A DNA stretch of 22,543 nucleotides from Mycolicibacterium malmesburyense (GTDB lineage Bacteria > Actinomycetota > Actinomycetes > Mycobacteriales > Mycobacteriaceae): contig NZ_CVTB01000295.1 of assembly GCF_001050015.1 (NCBI RefSeq), positions 1 through 22,543 on the forward strand. Direction: 5' to 3'. Made by a program: the position numbers and the translations under genes. Positions within the stretch are counted from its first letter, which is position 1. Every line of letters starts with the position of its first letter. The notes below the pieces were generated by a model. That model did no database searches and had not been told where the DNA came from. It saw nothing but the letters and a program-made list of their open reading frames with translations. This document shows, in pieces, positions 8,635 to 17,806 of the stretch.

Positions 8635-8640
8635 ACGTTA
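8635..8640 (-). promoter_or_regulatory. Probable -10 element of the leaderless ABC permease operon
   Basis: On the reverse strand TAACGT lies seven bases before the ATG at 8627, right for transcription starting at the A of the start codon. No ribosome site is seen. It lies in the 47-base gap after the DJ-1/PfpI gene, so the transporter pair probably has its own promoter even though the upstream gene reads the same way. Confidence 0.5.
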
Positions 8641-8674
8641 CCCCGGTGACAGCGGTCGGCGGGTCGGGTTTCGG

Positions 8675-9229
8675 CTACTTCGCGAAAGCGCTGACCAACG
8701 TGTTACAGAACGCGGGCAGGTCGTCGGGCTTGCGGCTGGACACCAAAGTGTTTGGGCCACGGGAGCATTCGACGACCTCGTCGTCGACCCAGTTGGCCCC
8801 GGCATTCACCAGGTCGGTCTTCACGCTGGGCCACGACGTGATGGTGCGTCCGCGCACGACGTCGGCCTCGATCAGCGTCCACGGCCCGTGACAGATCACC
8901 GCGACCGGTTTCCCCTCATCGAAGAAACCTTTCGCGAAGGCCACCGCGTCGGCGTCCATGCGCAGGTTGTCGGGATTGGCGACGCCGCCGGGCAGCACCA
9001 GTGCCGCATAATCGGAGGCCGACACCGAGTCTGCGGACTTCTCGGCGTCGAACGTGTCCGCGGGGGTCAGATGGTTGAACGCCTGGATCTTCCCGACCTC
9101 CGTCGACACCAGTTCCGGGGTGCCGCCGGCCTGCTCGACGGCCTTCCACGGTTCGGTCAACTCGACCTGCTCGACGCCTTCGGGAGCGACCAGGAACGCA
9201 ATCTTCTTGCCATTCAGTGAACTTGCCAT
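8675..9229 (-). CDS. DJ-1/PfpI family protein (type 1 glutamine amidotransferase-like)
   Basis: A 184-residue cytosolic protein of the DJ-1/ThiJ/PfpI superfamily. The nucleophile elbow 'AVICHGPWTL' gives Cys113 followed by His114, and the conserved acid is Glu20 in 'GVEQVEL'. The central 'AALVLPGGVANPDNLR' (75-90) is typical of the PfpI/YhbO branch. Members have been described as proteases, chaperones or glyoxalase/deglycase-type enzymes in stress; the sequence alone does not choose between these. The ATG at 9229 is chosen because GGAGA lies six bases upstream on the reverse strand; longer in-frame extensions have no homology-like features. Confidence 0.88.
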   Translation of the reverse strand: MASSLNGKKIAFLVAPEGVEQVELTEPWKAVEQAGGTPELVSTEVGKIQAFNHLTPADTFDAEKSADSVSASDYAALVLPGGVANPDNLRMDADAVAFAKGFFDEGKPVAVICHGPWTLIEADVVRGRTITSWPSVKTDLVNAGANWVDDEVVECSRGPNTLVSSRKPDDLPAFCNTLVSAFAK

Positions 9230-9304
9230 GAGCTTTCTCCGTTGAGGTAGGTGTGATGGCACGCATACCCCGCGCGTTGAGGAGCCAATCAGCGCGAACA
9301 CGTC

Positions 9305-9318
9305 GGTACACTCGTACC
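9305..9318. promoter_or_regulatory. Operator-like inverted repeat in a divergent intergenic region
   Basis: GGTAC and GTACC flank a four-base spacer (ACTC), a perfect dyad of TetR-operator size. It lies in the 173-base gap between the reverse DJ-1/PfpI gene and the forward 56-codon ORF. A forward TANNNT hexamer (TACACT, 9307-9312) falls inside the dyad, so a bound protein could block a promoter there. No regulator gene is adjacent. The rest of the gap (9230-9402) shows only the short direct repeat at 9322-9340. Confidence 0.35.
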
Positions 9319-9321
9319 AGA

Positions 9322-9340
9322 GTGGGCCCGGGTGGGCCCG
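9322..9340. repeat. Short direct repeat GTGGGCCCG x2
   Basis: The nine-base word GTGGGCCCG occurs at 9322-9330 and again at 9332-9340. Each copy contains the palindrome GGGCCC. It lies just after the inverted repeat at 9305-9318. It could be a second protein site or a GC-rich chance pattern. Confidence 0.4.
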
Positions 9341-9402
9341 CCGTACTCGCGCTTTCACCGACGATTTGCGCGCTGGTGAGCACGAACAAAGGACGACGAC
9401 CC

Positions 9403-9573
9403 ATGACTGCACTGCAGGACTGGCTCAGCTATCGCCCGATGTATCCCCGGACCCTCAAGGCGTTGATCTGTGACACCTTCCGGGGAACGACCACAGAACC
9501 CGCTGACGAGGACGCCGCGCCGGTCAAGCCGGCCGAGCCCGCGCTGCTGCGGCGCGGCCTGGAGCGCTGCTAG
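9403..9573 (+). CDS. Small hypothetical protein, 56 residues
   Basis: A 56-residue ORF with no family that I recognise. An AAAGGA at 9388-9393 lies nine bases before the ATG. The N-terminal half is hydrophobic and aromatic ('[18 protein letters not shown]'), with one Cys at residue 23; the middle is acidic and proline-rich; the end is 'LLRRGLERC'. It has no signal peptide or membrane helix. Its stop overlaps the stop of the MFS transporter gene on the other strand by four bases. A usable ribosome site and lack of any overlapping long gene on the other strand argue that it is real, but there is no homology support. Confidence 0.5.
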   Translation: MTALQDWLSYRPMYPRTLKALICDTFRGTTTEPADEDAAPVKPAEPALLRRGLERC

Positions 9574-11156
9574 GCGCTCCCGGCGGGCTCCGGGTCCGTA
9601 CCCTCGACCGACTCCGACGGTTCGTCGGCGTGCTCCTGTTTGCCCCCGATCAGCAGGCCCAGGAGTGCGCCGACGACGCAGACGACGACCGTTACCAGGA
9701 AGATGTCGCCGTATTGCAGGACATATGCCTCGCGGTAGCGGGTCGCTTCGGCCGCCAGGCGTTCGGCGAGGGTGTCGGCCGGCGGAAATGGCAGCGTCTG
9801 AAGGTGCTGGTTGAGCCGGTAGAGGCCCCATGCGGTCAGCCCGGCCAGGCCGATCAGCATTCCGACCATGCGCGCAACCACGACCGCTGCCGAAGCGATC
9901 CCATGCTGGGCGGCTGGTACGACTCTGAGGGCGGCGGAGGTCAGGGGTCCGATGACCAGGCCAAGGCCTAGGCCGGCGATCGCCAGGTCGGTGTCGAGAA
10001 CGGGCAGTTGCACGAATCCGAGGTCGTGATGGGTGGTCAGGACGTCCGCCCGCCAGTTCGACACCAGATAGTATCCGCCCGCGGCAATCATCAGCCCGAT
10101 GAAAGTCACGACACGGTCACCGATACGGGTCGCTATCCACCCACCGATGACGGCCCCGATGGGCAAAGCGATCAGAAAACGCAATAGTAGCAGGACGGCG
10201 TCGGTCTGACTCTTTCCGAGCACCCCCTGGCCGAACAGTTCAATGTTGACGAGGGTCACCATCAGCGCGGCACCTGCGCACAGCGAAGCGCCGAGCGCCG
10301 CCAGGAACGGCCTGAAGTGGACGCCTGCGGGCTCGATCAGGCGCGTGCGGGCGAACCGCTCCCAGACAAAGAACAAGATCAGGGCTATGGCCGCGCCGAC
10401 AAGCACCGGCAGGCCATAGCTCGGCAGGATCTTGCGGCCATCCGGCGCCGGGTTGTAAAGCCCGATCACCGACAGACCGAGCGCGACGGCCAGCAGTACG
10501 CCGCCGACCACGTCCACCCGTTCCGGGTTTTCGGGCTTGAGTCGGGCGGGCAGGCTGAAGTGGATCAGCAGCATCGCGACGGCGGCCAGCGGCACGTTTA
10601 TCCAGAACACATCGCGCCACGTACTCAGAACCGCAACGACGACGATGCCGTACAGCGGGCCGAGCACGCTGCCCAACTCCTGCGCGGCGCCAATGCCGCC
10701 CAAGACCGAAGCTCGGCTGCGGCTGGCCCACAGGTCGGCCGCGAGGGCCAATGTGACCGGAAGAAGGGCGCCGCTGGCGACGCCCTGGATCGAGCGGCCG
10801 ATCACCATGGGGAGCAGGTCGTTGGAGAGGGCGGTGACGACGGATCCGATCGCGAAACCGGCCAGGCTGACCTGCAGGATGAACTTGCGGCCGAACCGGT
10901 CGGAGGCCCGGCCCAGAAGCGGCATAGCGGCGATGTAGCCGAGCAGGTAGCAGGTGATGATCGGGGTGACCCGCTGGAGCTGATTGATCGGAATTCCGAG
11001 ATCGACGATGATGTCGGTGATGATCGCGACGACGACATAGGTGTCGAGCGCGCCTAGCAGCACCGCAAGGCTGCCCGCGCTGATCGCTATTCGGCGGTTG
11101 GACGCTGTCGTCGTCGCCTGGGCGCTGGCGCCCGCTGGTCGCGCGGAGATCGACAT
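9570..11156 (-). CDS. MFS transporter, P55 (Rv1410c)-like
   Basis: A 528-residue major facilitator protein of the 14-helix type. The first membrane helix holds '[14 protein letters not shown]' with a membrane Asp38, and motif A between helices 2 and 3 is '[10 protein letters not shown]' (82-91). '[15 protein letters not shown]' and '[18 protein letters not shown]' follow. The sequence closely resembles what I recall of M. tuberculosis P55, which acts with LprG to move triacylglycerol and lipoglycans to the outer envelope and whose loss sensitises cells to several drugs. The ATG at 11156 is chosen since it shares one base with the lprG stop (TGATG), a classic coupling arrangement; an ORF extension upstream would overlap lprG. 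The C-terminal tail is acidic and cytoplasmic. GC content is lower than in flanking genes. Confidence 0.93.
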   Translation of the reverse strand: MSISARPAGASAQATTTASNRRIAISAGSLAVLLGALDTYVVVAIITDIIVDLGIPINQLQRVTPIITCYLLGYIAAMPLLGRASDRFGRKFILQVSLAGFAIGSVVTALSNDLLPMVIGRSIQGVASGALLPVTLALAADLWASRSRASVLGGIGAAQELGSVLGPLYGIVVVAVLSTWRDVFWINVPLAAVAMLLIHFSLPARLKPENPERVDVVGGVLLAVALGLSVIGLYNPAPDGRKILPSYGLPVLVGAAIALILFFVWERFARTRLIEPAGVHFRPFLAALGASLCAGAALMVTLVNIELFGQGVLGKSQTDAVLLLLRFLIALPIGAVIGGWIATRIGDRVVTFIGLMIAAGGYYLVSNWRADVLTTHHDLGFVQLPVLDTDLAIAGLGLGLVIGPLTSAALRVVPAAQHGIASAAVVVARMVGMLIGLAGLTAWGLYRLNQHLQTLPFPPADTLAERLAAEATRYREAYVLQYGDIFLVTVVVCVVGALLGLLIGGKQEHADEPSESVEGTDPEPAGSA

Positions 11157-11860
11157 CAGGCGGCCGGCGGCTTCGTAACCGTAACTGGCTTGCCCCACTC
11201 CGATAGGGCCATCGTGACGCTGCTATCTGGCTCGGTTTGCAGTTTGGCCTGGACCAATTGATGGTCGCCCTCGTCAGCGATCCAGGCGGTGCCCGGAACG
11301 GGAGCGGTGGCACCGATCTGCGGCGCGATCTTGTTGACTGCGTCCGCGCTGACATTCCCACTGACACGAATGGTCTCGACGCCGTTTACCGTCTCGCGGG
11401 CCTCCGCCTTCGGATCGGAGAAGTTGGCCAGCACATTGGCCAAGCCTGTCTCAGGATTGAGAATCAGCGAAGCATCGTAGATGTCGACGGCAGGGCCGAA
11501 GTTCGACAGAGGGCCGCCGGGGGTCAATGTGGCGTAGAGGTCACCGTCGGCCACCACGAACTCAATACCTTCGAGTCGCTGGCCGCCCATCAGGAGATTG
11601 ACCTTGCCCTCTGCGGTGAACGTAGGGGCATTGCTCAAATCGCCCTCGAGTAACTCGATGGGAAGCTTCTCATTCTCGCCATCCACGGTGAGCTTGAGAT
11701 GAGCGCTCGTCTGCTTCTTGGTGGTCTCGCTCGACTGCTGGAGCAGCGTCGCGCCGTCCGGGAGATCCTTCGTGGACTCCTCCGACTTCGAGGAGCATCC
11801 CGCAAAAAGGGCGATGGTGGCGACGAGAGCGGCAAAGATCGTCAGGAGGCGCTTGGGCAT
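11156..11860 (-). CDS. lprG: Lipoarabinomannan carrier lipoprotein LprG
   Basis: A 234-residue LppX/LprAFG-family lipoprotein. Residues 1-21 form a lipoprotein signal peptide with lipobox 'LFAGC'; Cys22 is the expected acylation site. The mature part has the family's hydrophobic-pocket fold, with recognisable blocks such as '[19 protein letters not shown]' and '[19 protein letters not shown]', and ends 'VTVTKPP'. LprG binds triacylated lipoglycans and triacylglycerol and passes them across the envelope with the MFS transporter encoded next. The ATG at 11860 follows from the lipobox distance and from a -10 element placed for a leaderless message. Sampled lines have about 55-62% GC, clearly below the neighbours. 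Confidence 0.93.
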   Translation of the reverse strand: MPKRLLTIFAALVATIALFAGCSSKSEESTKDLPDGATLLQQSSETTKKQTSAHLKLTVDGENEKLPIELLEGDLSNAPTFTAEGKVNLLMGGQRLEGIEFVVADGDLYATLTPGGPLSNFGPAVDIYDASLILNPETGLANVLANFSDPKAEARETVNGVETIRVSGNVSADAVNKIAPQIGATAPVPGTAWIADEGDHQLVQAKLQTEPDSSVTMALSEWGKPVTVTKPPAA

Positions 11861-11866
11861 GACTGC

Positions 11867-11872
11867 ATCGTA
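11867..11872 (-). promoter_or_regulatory. Probable -10 element of leaderless lprG
   Basis: On the reverse strand TACGAT lies six bases before the ATG at 11860. No ribosome site is present. It shares a 91-base gap with the divergent riboflavin synthase promoter at 11940-11945. Confidence 0.55.
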
Positions 11873-11939
11873 AAGGGTGCGACGGTGTGGACTCGGGGCG
11901 CGGGGCGCTGCCAGCACGGACGGCAGGCGGTGCTCCCGA

Positions 11940-11945
11940 TAGTCT
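11940..11945 (+). promoter_or_regulatory. Probable -10 element of leaderless riboflavin synthase gene
   Basis: TAGTCT lies six bases before the GTG at 11952, so the message should begin at the start codon. No ribosome site is seen upstream. The start itself is fixed independently by the family N-terminus MFTGIVEE. Confidence 0.6.
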
Positions 11946-11951
11946 GGCGGC

Positions 11952-12551
11952 GTGTTCACCGGAATCGTCGAAGAGATCGGTGAGGTCGTCGGCAAGGAGG
12001 ATCTCGGCGATTTCGCCCGGCTCGCCATCCGCGGGCCCCTCGTCACATCGGACGCCCGCCACGGCGACTCGATCGCGGTGAACGGGGTGTGCCTCACCGT
12101 TGTGGAGGTACTGCCGGAGGCGACGTTCACCACGGACGTGATCGGCGAGACACTGAGCCGGTCGAGCCTCGGCCGCCTCGGCGTCGGCGGCAAGGTCAAC
12201 CTGGAGCGGGCGGCGGCCGTGAACAGCCGCCTCGGCGGGCACATCGTGCAGGGCCACGTCGACGGCACCGGTCACGTCATCGCGCGCACGCCCTCTCAGC
12301 GCTGGACCGTGGTGCGCATCGCCCTGCCGACCGCGCTGTCGCGGTACGTGGTGGAGAAGGGCTCGATCACCGTCGACGGTGTCTCGCTGACGGTGTCCGG
12401 GATCGGACACGACTGGTTCGAGGTGTCGTTGATCCCCACCACACTCGATCTCACGACGCTCGGCCGCGCCGAGGTCGGCGCGCTGGTCAACCTCGAGGTG
12501 GACGTGATCGCCAAATACGTCGAGCGCCTGCTGTCGCCCCAAAACGACTGA
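11952..12551 (+). CDS. ribE: Riboflavin synthase, alpha subunit
   Basis: A 199-residue enzyme that dismutates two 6,7-dimethyl-8-ribityllumazine molecules to riboflavin and the pyrimidine precursor, the last step of the pathway. It has two lumazine-binding barrels. The first begins 'MFTGIVEEIGEV' and holds 'NGVCLTV' with Cys47; the second starts around 97 with 'GHIVQGHVDGTG' (His97, His102) and holds 'DGVSLTV'. The GTG is fixed by the N-terminus. Mycobacterial annotation names this gene ribC. It is transcribed divergently from lprG and stands alone, separated from ribBA-ribH by a reverse secreted-protein gene. Confidence 0.96.
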   Translation: MFTGIVEEIGEVVGKEDLGDFARLAIRGPLVTSDARHGDSIAVNGVCLTVVEVLPEATFTTDVIGETLSRSSLGRLGVGGKVNLERAAAVNSRLGGHIVQGHVDGTGHVIARTPSQRWTVVRIALPTALSRYVVEKGSITVDGVSLTVSGIGHDWFEVSLIPTTLDLTTLGRAEVGALVNLEVDVIAKYVERLLSPQND

Positions 12552-12565
12552 AGCGGCGTCACTTA

Positions 12566-12580
12566 GAGGCCATCCGCCTC
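12566..12580. terminator. Weak hairpin between convergent genes
   Basis: GAGGC, a five-base loop and GCCTC form a five-pair hairpin in the 43-base gap between the convergent riboflavin synthase and secreted-protein genes. There is no U-run on either side, so a canonical intrinsic terminator is not shown. Position is the main argument. Confidence 0.25.
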
Positions 12581-12594
12581 GATAACGGCGCGGC

Positions 12595-12927
12595 CTAGAA
12601 GCCGAGAGGCCCCGTGGGGCCGCGGAACTGCTGGATGAAGCCGAAGAAGTCGCTGACCTGTCCCGGGGTCGGAACGAATTCGTTGAAGAACCGGTCGACC
12701 GCACCCATTTGGGCGGGTGGGGCCGCGTTGGGCGGTACGTACTGCCGCCACATGCCCTCGAGCACTCCGATGGCCGGGATCACGTCGGACGAACCGGCGA
12801 CGGGTCCGGGTGACACCGGGTCAACCGGTTGGGCGGCCGCGGGAGCGGCAGCGAAGAAGAGCCCGGAGGCGGCCACGGCACACGCGGCGATCAGCAGCCT
12901 CGAGGCGGTGAGACGTGACGCTTTCAT
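12595..12927 (-). CDS. Small secreted protein, 110 residues
   Basis: No family recognised. Residues 1-32 are a clear Sec signal peptide: basic start 'MKASRLTASR', a hydrophobic Ala-rich core, and an 'AAA-Q' cleavage site before Gln33. There is no lipobox Cys at the site. The mature part, about 78 residues, is rich in Pro, Gly, Phe and Gln, with no Cys, and ends 'GPTGPLGF'. A ribosome site (AGAGGA) lies five bases before the ATG. The gene sits between ribE and ribBA, where M. tuberculosis has short unrelated-looking ORFs (Rv1413-Rv1414 by memory). It is probably exported to the envelope or medium; a role cannot be stated. Confidence 0.75.
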   Translation of the reverse strand: MKASRLTASRLLIAACAVAASGLFFAAAPAAAQPVDPVSPGPVAGSSDVIPAIGVLEGMWRQYVPPNAAPPAQMGAVDRFFNEFVPTPGQVSDFFGFIQQFRGPTGPLGF

Positions 12928-12958
12928 AGGTGTCCTCTTCTATGTGACCGGGAAAAAT

Positions 12959-12964
12959 AGCGTA
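12959..12964 (-). promoter_or_regulatory. Candidate -10 element for the secreted-protein gene
   Basis: On the reverse strand TACGCT is followed by an AT-rich stretch, then the ribosome site and the ATG at 12927. The start of transcription would leave a leader of about 25 bases. No good -35 is visible. Confidence 0.35.
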
Positions 12965-13093
12965 GGCGTCAGGGGAGCGGCCGCGGAGCGATTCCGGAAA
13001 TACCCCGGGTGGACCCGCCCGGCCGCCGCCACCGACCCCACCGGTATACCCCCAGGTCAGCGGACCGGCAATAAGTTTTGAGCCCTGGTGGTT

Positions 13094-13099
13094 CATACT
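13094..13099 (+). promoter_or_regulatory. Probable -10 element of leaderless ribBA
   Basis: CATACT keeps the key A and final T of the -10 and lies six bases before GTG at 13106. The 178-base gap upstream shows no FMN riboswitch (RFN) signature and no strong -35. Confidence 0.45.
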
Positions 13100-13105
13100 G
13101 AGGTG

Positions 13106-15333
<2,228 letters not shown>

Positions 15334-15347
<14 letters not shown>

Positions 15348-15801
15348 GCGACATCGCGAGTTCGTCTCGTTCCACGGCAATTTGACCGTCGGTCACGGTG
15401 AACCCGACGCTCTCGTACACCTGACGGGCCGCGGCGTTGTCGATCGCCACGCGCAATCGGACCGTGTGCACGTTGCTGCTGCGTGCCCAGTCGAGGGCCG
15501 CGGTGACCAGGCGTCGCGCCAAGCCCCGACCGCGCAGCGCCGGTTCGAGCCACAGCGAGTACAGATAGACGCTCTCGGCGTTCTCCTGCTGCGCACTGAT
15601 CAGCCCGACGGGGCGGTCGCCGTCGAACGCGACGAACTGCACGTGGTCGCGTAACCGCCTGCGCCACTGGCCCGCGGTGAAGGCTGCCTCGTCGAGGTAG
15701 CTCGGATCGTTCTCACCCAGGGAGTCGGCCAGTGCCCTCATGCGCACGGCGGCGAAGATCTTCCAGTCGGATTCGCCCAGTCGGGCAACGTGTTCGGTCA
15801 T
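15334..15801 (-). CDS. GNAT family N-acetyltransferase
   Basis: A 155-residue acetyl-CoA-dependent acyltransferase. The acetyl-CoA-binding motif A is 'LRGRGLARRL' (Arg90-Gly91-Arg92-Gly93), after a strand 'YLYSLWLEP'. The later 'NAAARQVYESVGF' (122-134) is the typical motif B. The substrate cannot be read from sequence. The ATG overlaps the stop of the gamma-glutamyltransferase gene (ATGA on the reverse strand), so both are one operon. Its 3' end overlaps the convergent PH-protein gene by 14 bases. Confidence 0.88.
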
Positions 15802-17753
15802 CGGGGGTCGCCCATGACCAACCCTTCCCGGCGCGGGTCCGCACCGCCGATGAGGCCCGTCCCGTCCCGAGTGATCGCCGACAGGCCGCTCGACTGGTCG
15901 GCCAGATCCACCTGGTGACCGAGTTCGCGCAACCCGTGCACCAGGGGGTCGTGGTCGCCGTTCTCGGCGGTGTCGATGATCGGGTGTTCGCCGCCGACGT
16001 TCGTCTTGGGCGTGTTGGCGGCGCCGAAGTCGACCATCGACACCGCCTGCTGGGGATCGAGGCCCCAATCCAGCAATCCCACAATAGTTTTCGCGACGAA
16101 CTGGATGATCAGCGCTCCGCCGGGCGATCCGAGGACCGCGTACAGCGGCCCTCGCTTTCCCGGCCGCGCCTGGTCGAAGATCAGCGTCGGCGCCATCGTG
16201 CTGCGCGGTCGCTTTCCGGGCTGGATCCGGTTCGCGACCGGTGCCCCGTCGGGTCCGGCCGGCTCGGCCGAGAAGTCGGTGAGCTGATTGTTGAGGATGA
16301 ACCCGTCGACCATGTGGAACGAGCCGAATGCCGACTCCACCGTGGTGGTCAGCGACGCGGCGTTGCCCTGCGAGTCGACGATGCTGACCTGGCTGGTGCC
16401 GTGTTCGGGAACGGGCGGTGCCGGGCTGGTCGGCGGGCCGAACTCGCCGGGTCTGGCGGTGCCCATGCTGCGCATCTCGGAGATCAGGGCTGCACGACCG
16501 GCGAGATAGTCGCTGCCGAGCAGGGATTCGGGTGAGCCGCCGGGCAGCGCAACGAAATCGGTGTCGGCGACGTACTTGTCGCGGTCGGCGTACGCCAGGC
16601 GCTCCGCCTCGGAGATCAGGTGCACGCCCATGACCGAGGGCCGGCCGCCGTTGCGATCGACGTCGGTCGGCTCGTGATCGGCCATGGGGAAGTGTTCGAG
16701 CATGCCGAGCGTCGCGAGGACGGCGATGCCGCCGGACGACGGCGGCGGCATCCCGCACACCTCGCGGCCACGGTACGGCTTGCACAGCGGCTCGCGTTTC
16801 TTGGTGGCATAGCCGGCGAGATCCTCGACGGTCATCAGGCTGGGCGTGCGGCCACCGGAGTCGTCGGCCGCGGCGGCGGCGATGTCGCGCGCGATCGCGC
16901 CGGTGTAGAACGAGTCGGGATCGGTTGCGATGACGCCCAACGTCTTCGAGTACGCGGGGTTGGTCAGCCGGGTGCCCTCGGACTTGGGACTGCCGTCGGG
17001 CTCGAGGAAGTACTCGGCGGCTTGGCGGTCGAGCTTGAGTTCGGGCGCGGCGTCTTCGATGGCGGCCGCGAGCCGCGGGCTGATGTCGAAGCCGTCGTCG
17101 GCCAGCGTCACCGCGGGGGTGAACAGATCGCGCCATCCGGTCTTGCCGTGTTCGGCGTGGACCTCGGTCAGCATCCGCAGGATCCCCGGTACGCCGATCG
17201 AGCGACCGGACGCCCGGGCGTCCGGCTTCGGCTCCGTGCGGTCGGTGTCGGAGACCCAGCGCAGATAGTTCTCGGTGGCGGCGGCGGGTGCGATCTCGCG
17301 ACCGTCGTAGGCTTGCACCCGACCGGATGCCGCATCGAAGTAGAGCAGGAAACCGCCGCCACCGAGACCGGACGCCTGCGGCTCGACCAGGCCGAGCACG
17401 GCCTGCGCGGTGACGAGCGCGTCCGCCGCGGTGCCGCCGTCGCGGAGCACTTCGCACGCGGCCTGGGTGGCCAGCGGGTTGGCGGTGACGACCGAGTAGC
17501 TGCCGGTGCGCACGGGCGTCATGTCGGTGCGGTAGCCGGTGGCCACCTCGGGATTGGTGGAGATGTCTCTGGAGGTGGGCGGCGACCCGGGAGGGGATCC
17601 GGCGGTGGTCTTGACCACCGGGGTGCCGTTCTCGACGATCGCGCACGGTTCCGAGGCGTCGGGTTCGGCGCCGTCGTCCGCGGAGCATCCGGCCAACACC
17701 AGCGCCAGCCCGGTCAGCGGGGCCATCACCATCGTCAGTGAGGGGATCCGCAT
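15798..17753 (-). CDS. ggt: Lipoprotein gamma-glutamyltransferase (GgtB type)
   Basis: A 651-residue secreted gamma-glutamyltransferase that hydrolyses or transfers the gamma-glutamyl group of glutathione-like compounds; mycobacteria have GGT activity although mycothiol is their main thiol. Residues 1-22 form a lipoprotein signal with lipobox 'VLAGC' (Cys23). The large-subunit region includes '[20 protein letters not shown]' and '[11 protein letters not shown]'. The autocatalytic cleavage site and nucleophile is Thr453 in '[12 protein letters not shown]', followed by '[12 protein letters not shown]' and the glycine loop '[11 protein letters not shown]'. The order and wording match what I recall for M. 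tuberculosis GgtB (Rv2394), which lies elsewhere in that genome. ATG at 17753 is set by the lipobox distance and a -10 element six bases upstream; an upstream in-frame ATG would add 22 non-signal residues. Confidence 0.92.
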   Translation of the reverse strand: MRIPSLTMVMAPLTGLALVLAGCSADDGAEPDASEPCAIVENGTPVVKTTAGSPPGSPPTSRDISTNPEVATGYRTDMTPVRTGSYSVVTANPLATQAACEVLRDGGTAADALVTAQAVLGLVEPQASGLGGGGFLLYFDAASGRVQAYDGREIAPAAATENYLRWVSDTDRTEPKPDARASGRSIGVPGILRMLTEVHAEHGKTGWRDLFTPAVTLADDGFDISPRLAAAIEDAAPELKLDRQAAEYFLEPDGSPKSEGTRLTNPAYSKTLGVIATDPDSFYTGAIARDIAAAAADDSGGRTPSLMTVEDLAGYATKKREPLCKPYRGREVCGMPPPSSGGIAVLATLGMLEHFPMADHEPTDVDRNGGRPSVMGVHLISEAERLAYADRDKYVADTDFVALPGGSPESLLGSDYLAGRAALISEMRSMGTARPGEFGPPTSPAPPVPEHGTSQVSIVDSQGNAASLTTTVESAFGSFHMVDGFILNNQLTDFSAEPAGPDGAPVANRIQPGKRPRSTMAPTLIFDQARPGKRGPLYAVLGSPGGALIIQFVAKTIVGLLDWGLDPQQAVSMVDFGAANTPKTNVGGEHPIIDTAENGDHDPLVHGLRELGHQVDLADQSSGLSAITRDGTGLIGGADPRREGLVMGDPR

Positions 17754-17759
17754 CACTCG

Positions 17760-17765
17760 ACGGTA
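17760..17765 (-). promoter_or_regulatory. Possible -10 element of leaderless ggt
   Basis: On the reverse strand TACCGT lies six bases before the ATG at 17753. There is no ribosome site. It lies in the 53-base divergent gap shared with uvrC. Confidence 0.4.
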
Positions 17766-17793
17766 GTGGATCGGGGCCGTCGGCAGGCGGCAG

Positions 17794-17799
17794 TAACCT
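17794..17799 (+). promoter_or_regulatory. Probable -10 element of leaderless uvrC
   Basis: TAACCT lies seven bases before the GTG at 17807. No ribosome site is present. This supports GTG 17807 over an in-frame ATG at 17738, which would lie within the ggt gene. Confidence 0.55.
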
Positions 17800-17806
17800 G
17801 GAATCC

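Noticed and set aside
10317..11057. Forward open frame opposite the MFS gene
   Set aside because: Asp/Gly/Gln-rich antisense shadow of a gene with clear MFS motifs.
12608..12621. GGCCCC-GT-GGGGCC inverted repeat as a terminator
   Set aside because: The two-base loop is too tight as drawn and it lies inside the coding end of the secreted-protein gene, where GPTGP codons explain it.
13043..13050. GGTATACC palindrome between the secreted-protein gene and ribBA
   Set aside because: Eight bases is too short to be meaningful alone, and it lacks flanking dyad symmetry.
12928..13105. FMN riboswitch upstream of ribBA
   Set aside because: I looked for the conserved RFN blocks and saw none, and the likely leaderless start leaves no room. 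Only short GC-rich hairpins (CCGGG/CCCGG at 13005-13022) are present.
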